Source of the DNA: Ga0077555 sp964500805
GTDB taxonomy: Bacteria; Pseudomonadota; Alphaproteobacteria; Rhizobiales; Hyphomicrobiaceae
Direction of reading: 5' to 3'
Assembly: GCA_964500805.1 (NCBI GenBank)
Contig: CAZCQH010000012.1
Coordinates: forward strand, 50,872-114,871
DNA length: 64,000 nucleotides
Under the pieces are notes generated by a model, which did no database searches, was not told the DNA's origin, and saw nothing but the letters and a program-made list of their open reading frames with translations. Within the stretch, counting starts at the first letter, position 1; each line of letters starts with the position of its first letter. Positions 25,269 to 34,012 of this stretch are shown in pieces. Made by a program: the position numbers and the translations under genes.

Positions 25269-25388
25269 GCGCGTCAGGCCTATGCAGCGCCCAGTGCAAG
25301 ACGCGAATTGCTGGCGGACAGGCTAAGTGGCAAAAGGCAAGGACACGCCACGCCACGATCGCGCGACTGCCCTTGCCGAGGCTGCATC

Positions 25389-26468
25389 ATGCCGACACCC
25401 GCTCGCGACGCCCACGTGTTCCGCAGCGCCGCGGAAAGCGCAACGCTCGATCACGAGCAGCTGGCTCGATATCTCGATGGGATCGGCCTGCCACTCGATC
25501 GCACGGAGCCGATTCGCCAGTTCGGGACCGGCATGGCGAACATCAACTATCGTCTCGCGGCTGGCGGGCGTCGCCTTGTGCTGCGCCGTCCGCCCGGCGG
25601 GGAGCTACCTCCCGGCGCTCACGACATGGTACGCGAGCATCGCATTCTTTCGCGACTCTGGAAGGCTTTGCCACTCGCGCCCGAGAGTTTGCACCTCTGC
25701 GAGGACAAGAGCGTCATCGGTGTCCCATTTCAGCTGATAGAGTATCGGCCTGGCCTCGTCATCAAGGGCGACGACAAGAGCCATTTCATTGGCCGGCCGG
25801 ACGTGGCGCGGCGAACCGGCGAAATGCTGGTGGCGACACTCTCTGCCGTGCACCGCGTCGACACGAAGGCGGTCGGTCTCGACCAGCTCGGCAAGCCCGA
25901 AGGGTTCGTCGAGCGGGCCATCAAGGGCTGGCGCGGACGTGGTGAGCGGCTCGAGCTCGCTCCATTGACCATGCAGCTCATCGGAGAGATCGGCGACTGG
26001 CTCGGAGTGCAGAAGGTGAAACCGCGTCAGCCGACGCTTTTGCATTCCGACTTCAAACTCGACAATCTGATCGTCGATCCCGAGACGCTTGCCCCCGTTG
26101 CCATTGTCGACTGGGACATGAGCACCCGCGGCGACGCATTGTTCGACCTCGCGACCATGCTCTCCTATTGGACCGAACCCGGCGACCCGGCCTGCATGCA
26201 CGACATGAAGCAGCTCCCGACCGCAGCGCCCGGCTTTCAAAGTCGAAACGACATTGTCGAGGCTTATGCCCGCCTGACTGATACCGACGTTTCGGACTAT
26301 CCCGTCTTCCGCGTGCTTGCGATGTACAAGCTGGCCGTGGTGCTGCTGCAGCTCCATGCGCTCTGGCGGCGCGGCGCGGCCAAGGGGGCGGACTACGAGG
26401 GCCTTGCCAAAGTCGCGGGCGAGCTGCTCGAAATGACACATGACGTGGCGCAAGGCCGGCTGCACTGA
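25389..26468 (+). CDS. APH-family phosphotransferase paired with an acyl-CoA dehydrogenase
   Basis: The 359-residue kinase-fold protein has FGTGMANINYRL as the nucleotide-binding loop, LVLRRPPGG carrying the ATP-binding strand, the catalytic loop HSDFKLDN at 219-226 and metal-binding DWD at 241-243. This is the subfamily fused to the dehydrogenase domain in mammalian ACAD10/ACAD11, which phosphorylates 4-hydroxyacyl-CoAs. Here the kinase and dehydrogenase are separate adjacent genes, 66 bp apart in the order kinase-dehydrogenase, the same as the domain order of ACAD11. ATG 25389 was preferred to the upstream in-frame start at 25308. A second, distinct kinase of the family is at 5115. Fold certain; substrate inferred. 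Confidence 0.87.
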   Translation: MPTPARDAHVFRSAAESATLDHEQLARYLDGIGLPLDRTEPIRQFGTGMANINYRLAAGGRRLVLRRPPGGELPPGAHDMVREHRILSRLWKALPLAPESLHLCEDKSVIGVPFQLIEYRPGLVIKGDDKSHFIGRPDVARRTGEMLVATLSAVHRVDTKAVGLDQLGKPEGFVERAIKGWRGRGERLELAPLTMQLIGEIGDWLGVQKVKPRQPTLLHSDFKLDNLIVDPETLAPVAIVDWDMSTRGDALFDLATMLSYWTEPGDPACMHDMKQLPTAAPGFQSRNDIVEAYARLTDTDVSDYPVFRVLAMYKLAVVLLQLHALWRRGAAKGADYEGLAKVAGELLEMTHDVAQGRLH

Positions 26469-26534
26469 CCGGACAACAGGATCGCATCGGCGGGGCTCGC
26501 GCCCCGTGACACCAACCGGGAGAGAGAGTTCCTC

Positions 26535-27719
26535 ATGGATTTTACCGTCGACAAGCCACTGGCCGAACTGCGCGACAAGGTTTCCGCCTTCGTCCGCGAG
26601 AAGATCATCCCCTTCGAGAAGGATCCGCGCTGGGCCGGTCACGGCATACCGGAGGACCTGCGGCATGACCTCAACGAGGCAGCCCGCAAGGCGGGCCTCC
26701 TCGGCATCAACTCGCCGAAGGAGTACGGCGGCCAGGGCTTCTCGCACTTCGAGCAGGCGGTCGTGTTCGAGGCAGCCGGCTACTCGATCCTCGGGCCGAT
26801 CGCCCTCCACTTTCACGCGCCGGACGAGGGCAACATCAACCTGCTCGAGAAGGTGGCGACCCCAGCGCAGAAGAAGAAGTATCTCTCGCGTCTTGCGACG
26901 GGCGAGGTTCGCTCCTGCTTCGCCATGACCGAGCCTGACGGCGGCGCCGGCGCCGATCCGCTGCTGCTGAAGACCCGCGCCACGCCGGACGGCAACAGCT
27001 TCGTCATCAGCGGCCGCAAGACCCTGATCACCGGCGCCGAAGGTGCTGCTTTCGCCATCATCATGGCGCGCACCGGCGACGGGCCCGGCGACTGCACCAT
27101 GTTCCTCACCGACCTGCCGAACCCTGCGTTCAAGATCGCGCGCGTGCTGAACTCGATGGATTCGAGCTTCATGGGCGGTCACGCCGTGATCGACATCGAG
27201 AACCTGCATGTCTCGGGCGATGACATCCTCGGCGAGATTGGCAAGGGCTTTCAGTACGCGCAGGTCCGCCTCGCGCCGGCGCGCCTCACGCACTGCATGC
27301 GCTGGCTCGGCTCGGCGGTCCGCGCCCACGATATCGCGACCGAGTACGCGCGCCACCGGCATTCGTTCGGCAAGAGAATCGGCGAGCATCAAGGCGTGTC
27401 GTTCATGCTCGCCGACAACGCATTGGACATTCACGTCAGCCGCCTCGCCATTTGGCAGTGCGCGTGGTTGCTGGACCAGGGCCAGCGCGCCTCGAACGAG
27501 AGCTCGATGGCCAAGGTGATCTGCTCGGAGGCTATTTTCCGGGTGGTGGACCGATCGATGCAGATCCTCGGCGGCATGGGCGTCACCGACGACACGATGG
27601 TCGAGAAGACTTTCCGCGATGTGCGCGCCTTCCGCATCTATGACGGTCCGTCCGAGGTGCATCGCCACGCCATTGGCCGCCGTATCGTGCAAGGCGACAA
27701 GCGGAAAAGAGCTGAGTAG
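26535..27719 (+). CDS. Acyl-CoA dehydrogenase, ACAD10/11-like
   Basis: The 394-residue FAD flavoprotein has the full acyl-CoA dehydrogenase layout: an N-terminal helical domain, the FAD/substrate strand SCFAMTEPDGGAGADP, the middle beta-domain, and C-terminal helices with QILGGMGVTDDTMVEKTFRD. The segment that carries the catalytic Glu (YEGT) in classical enzymes reads IYDGPSEVHRHAIGRRI, with Asp instead of Glu. That is also what I recall for ACAD10/11 and LvaC-type enzymes, which eliminate phosphate from 4-phosphoacyl-CoA rather than perform simple desaturation. The kinase gene directly upstream supports this. A conventional dehydrogenase with altered chain specificity is the alternative. 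Confidence 0.92.
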   Translation: MDFTVDKPLAELRDKVSAFVREKIIPFEKDPRWAGHGIPEDLRHDLNEAARKAGLLGINSPKEYGGQGFSHFEQAVVFEAAGYSILGPIALHFHAPDEGNINLLEKVATPAQKKKYLSRLATGEVRSCFAMTEPDGGAGADPLLLKTRATPDGNSFVISGRKTLITGAEGAAFAIIMARTGDGPGDCTMFLTDLPNPAFKIARVLNSMDSSFMGGHAVIDIENLHVSGDDILGEIGKGFQYAQVRLAPARLTHCMRWLGSAVRAHDIATEYARHRHSFGKRIGEHQGVSFMLADNALDIHVSRLAIWQCAWLLDQGQRASNESSMAKVICSEAIFRVVDRSMQILGGMGVTDDTMVEKTFRDVRAFRIYDGPSEVHRHAIGRRIVQGDKRKRAE

Positions 27720-27728
27720 CGGCGTGTG

Positions 27729-27755
27729 ACGGTGCCGACGTTAGCCTGGCACCGT
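27729..27755. terminator. Hairpin after the acyl-CoA dehydrogenase gene
   Basis: ACGGTGCC (27729-27736) pairs with GGCACCGT (27748-27755) around 11 bases, starting 9 bp after the stop. There is no T-tract, so it is at best a weak or Rho-assisted terminator. Confidence 0.5.
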
Positions 27756-27837
27756 ACCCTCGCGCGACCAGCGTTCGGGCATAGTCTAATGCGAGCATGA
27801 TCTTGAGGCACGCGCACAGCTGATCGGAGAGACATTC

Positions 27838-28452
27838 ATGGCGCAATTCGCAACGACCGAAGCCGAGCTCGAGGCCATTTACGGGCCCCGCGATACACCC
27901 GTGGCGACGATCAAGGAAATCGACCACATCTCCGAGCACTACCGCATGTTCATCGACATCTCGCCGTTCGTGCTGGTCGCAACGGCTGGACCCGAGGGGC
28001 TTGACTGCACGCCGCGTGGTGATCCCGCGGGCTTCGTGCGGGTGGTGGACAAGCACACGCTGATGCTGCCCGATCGGCGCGGCAACAATCGCATCGATAC
28101 GCTGCGCAATATCGTGCGCGACACCCGCATCGCGCTACTGTTTTTGATACCGGGCATCGGCCGCATGCTGCGTGTCAACGGCCGTGCGGCGATCCGGATC
28201 GACGAGGAGATCCGCGCGTCCTTCAAGCACGAGGGCAAGCTGCCGCGCAGCGTCATCGTCGTGACAGCCGAACGGGTTTATACGCATTGCCCGCGGGCCT
28301 TGCTGAGATCCCATCTCTGGGACCCGAGTTATCATCGCGACGAGAGCGCGCTGCCGAGCCACGGCACCATGATGCAGTCAATCAAGGACAGCTTCCCCGG
28401 CGAGGAGTGGGATCGCAACTATGCGAAGCGGCTTGCGGAGACAATGTATTGA
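27838..28452 (+). CDS. Pyridoxamine 5'-phosphate oxidase-family FMN protein
   Basis: The 204-residue split-barrel flavoprotein has SPFVLVATAGPEGLDCTPRGDPAGFV (given here only as the conserved strand pair around residues 41-66) and LPDRRGNNRIDTLRNIV, the FMN-binding RxxNRxD block typical of the MSMEG_1061-type PPOX subgroup. These are FMN- or F420-binding reductases/oxidases of unknown substrate, not true PdxH. ATG 27838 follows GGAGAG by 7 bases. It stands alone between the dehydrogenase gene and a NIPSNAP gene on the same strand. Confidence 0.82.
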   Translation: MAQFATTEAELEAIYGPRDTPVATIKEIDHISEHYRMFIDISPFVLVATAGPEGLDCTPRGDPAGFVRVVDKHTLMLPDRRGNNRIDTLRNIVRDTRIALLFLIPGIGRMLRVNGRAAIRIDEEIRASFKHEGKLPRSVIVVTAERVYTHCPRALLRSHLWDPSYHRDESALPSHGTMMQSIKDSFPGEEWDRNYAKRLAETMY

Positions 28453-28680
28453 CTCTGCCTTGGTCGATGGCGTGCCGAGCAGGAAGGACGTCAGTCGTGT
28501 TTGGTTGTCCGTCATTGGCCGGGCTATTGGCTCCAAGTTGAGAGCAAGAGCTGATCGGCCTCGGGATTGTTCGGTCCGCATCGGCCGCAACGGCAGTATG
28601 CGCGGGCTCTGGCGCGATCACCCTTTCCGTCATCATCGGCTGGTGTAAGCTGGTCCCGGAAACAACCAGAGGAGTGCCCC

Positions 28681-29007
28681 ATGTTGTACGAACTTCGCAT
28701 TTATGACTGCTGCCCTGGCCGTCTGCCCGCGCTGCTCAACCGGTTCCAGAATCACACGACGAAGATCTGGGAGCGGCATGGCATCAAGCAGGGCGGCTTC
28801 TGGACGACTGTGATCGGCGGCCACAACCACCGCCTCTACTATTTCCTCGTTTGGAACAGCCTTGCCGAGCGCGAGGAGAAGTGGGCGAAGTTCCAGGCGG
28901 ATCCCGAGTGGAACAAGGCACGCAGCGAGAGCGAGAAGGATGGGCCGATCGTCGCCAACGTGATCAGCGAGATCCTGACGCCGACTGCTTTCTCCAGCTT
29001 GAAGTAA
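28681..29007 (+). CDS. NIPSNAP family protein
   Basis: The 108-residue ferredoxin-like-fold protein starts MLYELRIYDCCPGRLPALLN and continues FQNHTTKIWERHGIKQGGFWT and FLVWNSLAEREEKWAKFQAD, the usual NIPSNAP half-domain layout with strand, helix and aromatic patches. ATG 28681 was chosen because GAGGAG lies 8 bases upstream. Function of bacterial NIPSNAP proteins is generally unknown; they are often near catabolic operons, as here. A repetitive intergenic element follows. Confidence 0.85.
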   Translation: MLYELRIYDCCPGRLPALLNRFQNHTTKIWERHGIKQGGFWTTVIGGHNHRLYYFLVWNSLAEREEKWAKFQADPEWNKARSESEKDGPIVANVISEILTPTAFSSLK

Positions 29008-29012
29008 GTGCA

Positions 29013-29147
29013 GTGATTGGTGACTAGTGGTTGGTGATTGGTCGTCCTGCGTGAGACGCGGGACGGCCGATTGTCGTGTCGCGTGCATCAATCACTAATC
29101 AATAATCACCAGTCACTAATCATCGGTCACTCGTCGCCAATCACTCC
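29013..29147. repeat. Repetitive ATCACT/AGTGAT intergenic element with central hairpin
   Basis: The left arm (29013-29041) is built from repeats of AGTGATTGG/TGGTGATTGG. The right arm (29087-29147) is built from the complementary CAATCACTAATC/CCAATCACT units, giving an imperfect large inverted repeat. Between them GTCCTGCGT and ACGCGGGAC (about 29043-29065) form a stem. It fills the whole gap between the NIPSNAP and 2-hydroxyacid dehydrogenase genes. Confidence 0.6.
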
Positions 29148-29153
29148 TCGCAC

Positions 29154-30125
29154 ATGAAAATCGTCTTCCACGGCGCCAACGCTGCGGCGTTCGAACCGGG
29201 CTTTGCCGAGATGCTGGGGGCCGGTCACGAGATCGTGCTCGTTCCGGATCGGCCGTCGAGCGACCGCGATGTTGCGGCGTTCCGCACCGCGGACGTGCTG
29301 ATCGGCATTGCACTTGATGCCGGGCACCCGAAGCCGGACAAGGTGCGGCTCTACCATGCGCCGGCGGCCGGCGTGGACGCTATTAAGCGCGATCTGCTGC
29401 CGGTCGACGCGCAGCTCTGCTGCTGCTTCGGTCACGAGAACGCCATTACCGAATACGTGATGGCCGCACTGCTGCTGCGCCACGTTCCCATTCCGGCTGC
29501 CGATCGTGATTTGCGCCAGGGCAAGTGGACGTTCTGGGCAGGCGGCGGGGGACCGGAGGCACTGCGCACCGAGCTTGGCGATCGTACCATCGGGCTCCTC
29601 GGCTTCGGCCACATCGGGCGAACCATCGCGGCGCGCGCGAAGGCGTTCGGCATGCGTGTCACCGTCGCCAATCGCACGACTGTTGCGAAAGGCCCGCTGA
29701 TCGATGAGACGTTCGGCCTCGGCGAGCTGAAAGTCTTCATGGGAAGCGCCGACTACATCGTGGCGTCACTGCCCAACCTGCCCGCGACGCAAGGCATTGT
29801 CGGTGCTGCCGAGCTGGCGGCAATGCGCCCGCATGCCGTTATCCTCAATGTCGGACGCGGACCAGTCATCGATGAAGCCGCGCTCTATGCGTCGCTGCAG
29901 CAGCGGCGTATTGGCGGTGCCATCATCGATACCTGGTATGTCTATCCGAGCGGCGCGAACCAGACGGCACACCCTGCATCGCTGCCTTTCCACACGCTCG
30001 ACAACTGCATCCTGACCCCGCACATGTCTGGCTGGACCAACGGCACCATCCGCCGCCGTCAGGAGACCATGGCTGAAAACATCCGCCGCCTCGCCGAGGG
30101 CGCCGCGCTGATCAATGTGGTTTGA
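29154..30125 (+). CDS. D-isomer-specific 2-hydroxyacid dehydrogenase family protein
   Basis: The 323-residue NAD(P)-dependent enzyme has the dinucleotide motif GLLGFGHIGRTIAARAKAFG (about 145-164), the catalytic Arg/Asp region LNVGRGPVIDEAALYASL, and an ILTPHMSGWTNGT segment carrying the catalytic His. The residue pair before the motif and the missing C-terminal ACT domain argue against phosphoglycerate dehydrogenase. It could act on glyoxylate, hydroxypyruvate or formate-like substrates; the typical formate dehydrogenase insertions are absent. ATG 29154 directly follows the repeat element. Confidence 0.88.
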   Translation: MKIVFHGANAAAFEPGFAEMLGAGHEIVLVPDRPSSDRDVAAFRTADVLIGIALDAGHPKPDKVRLYHAPAAGVDAIKRDLLPVDAQLCCCFGHENAITEYVMAALLLRHVPIPAADRDLRQGKWTFWAGGGGPEALRTELGDRTIGLLGFGHIGRTIAARAKAFGMRVTVANRTTVAKGPLIDETFGLGELKVFMGSADYIVASLPNLPATQGIVGAAELAAMRPHAVILNVGRGPVIDEAALYASLQQRRIGGAIIDTWYVYPSGANQTAHPASLPFHTLDNCILTPHMSGWTNGTIRRRQETMAENIRRLAEGAALINVV

Positions 30126-30557
30126 CGCCGGCGCGTCCTGGGCGCGCAGCCCGAAGAGCAGCAACCCAGGGGTATGGTTGGTCTGGTTGATGAGCTCAAT
30201 CAAGCCAAGCAGGGAACCAAGGGGCGCTTCTCTTGCCAAGTTGGTCCAAACGCGCGAGTTCGCCCTCTGGACAGCCCCGCAATCGCGTTTTGAGCCATGA
30301 ATTTTCGCGTTGTGGGAGGGGGCCGGTAGGGGGATTGCTTGAAAATCGAAATGGCCTTTCCGGGCCCGTACGTGACCGCCAGCTGCGTGCCATTTTGATA
30401 CACACTTCTTGGCCAAGCTGGCCTGCCCCGACACGTTGCACAAGCACCGAAAACTGAGTTCGCCACCGATCTCCGGCGAGCCATCCGGCCCGATCGGTGG
30501 CATAGTCGTCGCTGTCACCTTCAACGAAAATCGATTTTGCAGCGAGGAGGAAGCTCT
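30126..30557. other. 432-bp stretch without a supportable gene
   Basis: No gene or RNA is evident. All three minus frames stay open for 80-90 codons between about 30196 and 30484, but none shows a domain and they contradict each other, which is composition rather than coding. GAGGAGG at 30544-30550 is the ribosome site of the next gene. Confidence 0.6.
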
Positions 30558-31508
30558 ATGCACAGAACGACACCGATCGGGCCGGCGTTGATCGCCACTG
30601 CAGCGCTGCTTACGGCAGCAGCCGTGGCGCAAGCGCAAGCGCCAGCATCGCCTCCGGCAACTGCGCCGGCGGCATCAGCACCAGCCGCAGCCCCTTCGGC
30701 GGCCCCGCAGATCGCCACCACGAAGGTCGAAGGCACCGACAACGTCTATGTCTTTCGCAACGGTGGCCATCAGTCGATGTTTGTCGTCACAAAAGCAGGT
30801 GTGATCGCGACCGACCCTGTTGCCTACGGCCGGCCAACCGGTGGGCAGGCGTATATCGACGAGATCAAGAAGGTCACCGATCAGCCCATCAAGTATCTGA
30901 TCTACAGCCACCACCATTACGACCACATCGCCGGCGGCAAAGCGTTCAAGGATGCCGGCGCCAAGATCGTTGCGCACCGCCGGGCGAAGCAACGGCTCGA
31001 GGTACTGAAGGACCCGCACACGCCACTTCCGGACGAGGTCGTCGACAGTGCGCGCACGATCTCGCTCGGCGGCACGACGCTCGAGCTGCGCTACGTCGGC
31101 ATCAATCACTCCGACTCGACGCTGGTGATGCGTCTGCCGAAGGAGAAAATCCTCTTCGTCGTCGATCTCATTCCGGTCGGCTCCGTGCCGGGTCGCGGCA
31201 TGATCGATTTCTACCCGCTCGAAGCCGAGAACTCGATGAAGCGCATCATCGCGATGGACTGGGAGCGCATGATCCCCGGTCATCCCGGACCCGGCGGGCG
31301 GCTTGGCACCAAGAAGGATGCACAGGACCAGCTGGCGTTCCTGCAGGATGCCTCGGCCGAGATGAAGAAGCTTGCCCAGGAAGGCAAGTGCTGGGACGCG
31401 GCCGAGAAGGATTTCAAGCTCACGAAGTATGAGGCTTGGCCCGGTTACCAGAACAACTTGCCGTTTGTGGCGCGGCGCTACTGCGGCCTCTGGGGTCGCG
31501 GAACCTGA
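30558..31508 (+). CDS. Exported MBL-fold metallo-hydrolase
   Basis: The 316-residue protein has a signal peptide (hydrophobic to about residue 24, ALIATAALLTAAAVAQAQA) and an Ala/Pro linker (28-50), followed by a metallo-beta-lactamase fold. The metal motif HHHYDH is at 118-123, followed by GINHSDSTLVMRLP with another His, and a late MIPGHPGPGG that supplies the final His. It would act in the periplasm with one or two zinc ions on an unknown ester or amide substrate; related proteins occur near quinoprotein and sulfur-oxidation genes. GAGGAGG lies 7 bases before ATG 30558, which decides the start over an in-frame codon at 30537. Confidence 0.88.
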   Translation: MHRTTPIGPALIATAALLTAAAVAQAQAPASPPATAPAASAPAAAPSAAPQIATTKVEGTDNVYVFRNGGHQSMFVVTKAGVIATDPVAYGRPTGGQAYIDEIKKVTDQPIKYLIYSHHHYDHIAGGKAFKDAGAKIVAHRRAKQRLEVLKDPHTPLPDEVVDSARTISLGGTTLELRYVGINHSDSTLVMRLPKEKILFVVDLIPVGSVPGRGMIDFYPLEAENSMKRIIAMDWERMIPGHPGPGGRLGTKKDAQDQLAFLQDASAEMKKLAQEGKCWDAAEKDFKLTKYEAWPGYQNNLPFVARRYCGLWGRGT

Positions 31509-31661
31509 TGATGTTCGCCGTCGCATTGCCATTTGGCTGATGATTGCAGTGCGAGCACCGGTTGCTTCGGGGCAACCGGTGCTGCTTTGTTGCGGAAGGA
31601 CAACGCGATTGAACTCGTATATGTCCGGTCGTCGGCGACCAGGACGGGGAGACACGAAGCA

Positions 31662-33965
31662 ATGATCGAGCGCATTCCGCATTGCAGCCACTGGGGCGCG
31701 TTCACCGCCCTGGTGGAGAACGGCCGGATCACCGGCATCGAACCCTTTCGGGGCGATCCTGCGCCGTCGCATATGCTTGCCGCCATCCCAGATCTGATGG
31801 ACCCGAAGGTGCGTATCGACCGGCCGTACGTGCGCGAGGGGTGGCTCAAGCATCGCGACCGCAAGCGGAGCGACAGGACGCTGGCAGGTACGGATCGCAT
31901 GGTACCGGTGAGCTGGGAAACGGCGCTCGATCTGGCCGCCAGCGAGATTGGCCGCGTGATCAAGGCGCACGGCAATGACTCGGTCTTCGCGGGTTCATAC
32001 GGCTGGACGAGCTGCGGACGCTTGCATCACGCCCAGAGCGTGGTGAAGCGGTTCTTCAATTGCCTCGGCGGCTATACGGGTCATGTCGACAGCTACAGCG
32101 TCGGCGCCGGCGCGGTGATCGTGCGCCACGTCATGGGTGGCGATGGCTACGGGCATCCGAATTCGATCGAGCTGATCGCCGAGCACACCGAGCTGCTGCT
32201 GGTGTGCGGTGCGCTCTCGCCGCGCACTGAACAGACCGAGTCGGGCGGGCTTGGCCGCCATGTGCTGCGTGACAAGCTTGCCCGCCTCAAAGACCGTGGC
32301 ACGCGCGTTGTGCTGGTCTCACCGCGCCGGGACGACATTCCGGATGCGATCGATGCCGAGTGGTGGGCGATCCGGCCAAACACGGACACCGCGCTGCTGC
32401 TCGGATTGGCGGGCGAGATCGTCGCGGCCGGCCTGGAGGACAAGGACTTCCTGCAGCGCTGCACGAGTGGATCGGAACAGTTCCTCGCCTATCTCAAGGG
32501 CGAAACGGATGGTGTGAAAAAGACCGCCGAATGGGCTGCCGAGATTACGGGGCTGGAGGCTGCGAAGATCAAGGCGCTGTCGGCCGAGCTGGTGCGCAAG
32601 CGGTCTTTTATCTCCATCAGCTATGCGCTGCAGAGGGCGGTGCATGGCGAGCAGCCTTGGTGGGCGGCGACGGCGCTCGCGGCGGTCGCCGGACAGTGGG
32701 GCCATGCGGGTGGTGGCGCCAACTTCGGCCTCGGCTCGGTGGGAGCGGCACACGTCTCGTTTCCGTTGTCGCCACTTGGCGGGCTTTCGCACGGCAAGAA
32801 GCCGAACGCGAGCTTCATCCCGGTGGCGCGGATCGCCGACCTGCTGCTCAATCCCGGCGGAACTTTCACGTACAATGGTCAGTCGCACACCTATCCCGAC
32901 ATTCGGCTCGTCTACTGGGCGGGCGGAAATCCTTACCACCATCACCAGGATCTCGGGCGCTTTGCCGAAGCGTGGGCGCGGCCCGACACGGTGATCGTGC
33001 AGGAGATCAACTGGACCGCAACCGCGAAACGCGCCGACATCGTGCTGCCCGCCACCACCACCCTCGAAAGGAACGACATCTCGGGCGGGCGGCGCGCCGA
33101 CGTGATCTTCGCCATGAAGAAGGTCGTGCAGCCCTACGCCGATGCGCGTTCGGATTATGAGATCTTGCGCGAGCTTGCAGTGCGCATGGGAGTTGAGGCC
33201 GCATACACCGAGGGCCGAGACGAGATGCAATGGCTGCGACACATCTACGAGGAGACAAGGGCTGGCATGATCAAGCGTGGCGCCACGATGCCGGACTTCG
33301 ACGCGTTCTGGAGCGTCGGCCACGTCGACGTACCGCAACTGCCGATCGAGCCGGCGCTGGCGAAGCTGCGTGCTGATCCCGAGATGAACCGTCTCAATAC
33401 GGAATCGGGAAAGCTCGTTCTTTATTCCAAGACACTCGAGGCGTGCGCCTATCCCGATTGTCCGCCACACCCGCGATGGATGGAGCCACCCGAGTGGCTC
33501 GGAGCCGCGACGAGCAAGAGATACCCGTTCCACCTGATCAGCGCGCAGCCCAACGGCCGCCTCCATAGCCAGCTCGACAACGGTCGCGTGGCGCAGTCGG
33601 AAAAGCAATCCGGCCGCGAAGCCCTGCTGATGAATCCGGCGGACGCCAAGCGCCTCGGCATCAAGGACGGCGATACGGCATTGCTCAAGAACACCCGCGG
33701 ACGGTGTCTGGCAGGCGTGCGGATTTCGGGCGATGTGCGCCCGGGCGTTGCCGTGCTGCCGACAGGCGCCTGGTACCAGCCGATCGACTCGGCTGAGGGC
33801 CCACTCGACATCGCGGGCAATCCGAACGTGCTGACGCTCGATGTGCCGGCGTCAGCCTTCTCAGGCGGCTGCGCCGCACACACCTGCCTCGTCTCGATCG
33901 AACGCTACGATGGCAACGCACCGCTGCCGAGCTTCGAGAAGCCGACACTGGTCGCGGCGGAGTAA
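31662..33965 (+). CDS. Molybdopterin oxidoreductase, DMSO/TMAO/biotin-sulfoxide reductase type
   Basis: The 767-residue catalytic subunit carries bis-MGD molybdenum. FAGSYGWTSCGRLHHAQS (about 109-126) contains the YGWxS serine (Ser117) that ligates Mo in the Ser class (DorA, TorA, BisC). Further cofactor motifs are AGGNPYHHHQDLGRF and the C-terminal RLHSQLDNG and NPADAKRLGIKDGDTALL segments of the MGD-binding domain. There is no Tat signal and no N-terminal 4Fe-4S cysteine cluster, so it is a cytosolic BisC-like enzyme, perhaps a biotin or methionine sulfoxide reductase. ATG 31662 gives the start; the frame is open further upstream to 31533. No partner subunit genes are nearby. Confidence 0.92.
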   Translation: MIERIPHCSHWGAFTALVENGRITGIEPFRGDPAPSHMLAAIPDLMDPKVRIDRPYVREGWLKHRDRKRSDRTLAGTDRMVPVSWETALDLAASEIGRVIKAHGNDSVFAGSYGWTSCGRLHHAQSVVKRFFNCLGGYTGHVDSYSVGAGAVIVRHVMGGDGYGHPNSIELIAEHTELLLVCGALSPRTEQTESGGLGRHVLRDKLARLKDRGTRVVLVSPRRDDIPDAIDAEWWAIRPNTDTALLLGLAGEIVAAGLEDKDFLQRCTSGSEQFLAYLKGETDGVKKTAEWAAEITGLEAAKIKALSAELVRKRSFISISYALQRAVHGEQPWWAATALAAVAGQWGHAGGGANFGLGSVGAAHVSFPLSPLGGLSHGKKPNASFIPVARIADLLLNPGGTFTYNGQSHTYPDIRLVYWAGGNPYHHHQDLGRFAEAWARPDTVIVQEINWTATAKRADIVLPATTTLERNDISGGRRADVIFAMKKVVQPYADARSDYEILRELAVRMGVEAAYTEGRDEMQWLRHIYEETRAGMIKRGATMPDFDAFWSVGHVDVPQLPIEPALAKLRADPEMNRLNTESGKLVLYSKTLEACAYPDCPPHPRWMEPPEWLGAATSKRYPFHLISAQPNGRLHSQLDNGRVAQSEKQSGREALLMNPADAKRLGIKDGDTALLKNTRGRCLAGVRISGDVRPGVAVLPTGAWYQPIDSAEGPLDIAGNPNVLTLDVPASAFSGGCAAHTCLVSIERYDGNAPLPSFEKPTLVAAE

Positions 33966-34012
33966 TCTGGAGCCGCGCCGGTGCCCGGGAGGATCGCTGA
34001 TATCCGCTCCGG

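Noticed and set aside
25605..27692. A 695-codon open frame on the minus strand opposite the APH kinase and acyl-CoA dehydrogenase genes
   Set aside because: It mirrors two well-recognised genes, has no domain resemblance and is a common by-product of GC-rich codon use.
30126..30557. Three overlapping minus-strand frames of 80-90 codons
   Set aside because: They are open in all frames at once and share no protein-like features, so composition explains them.
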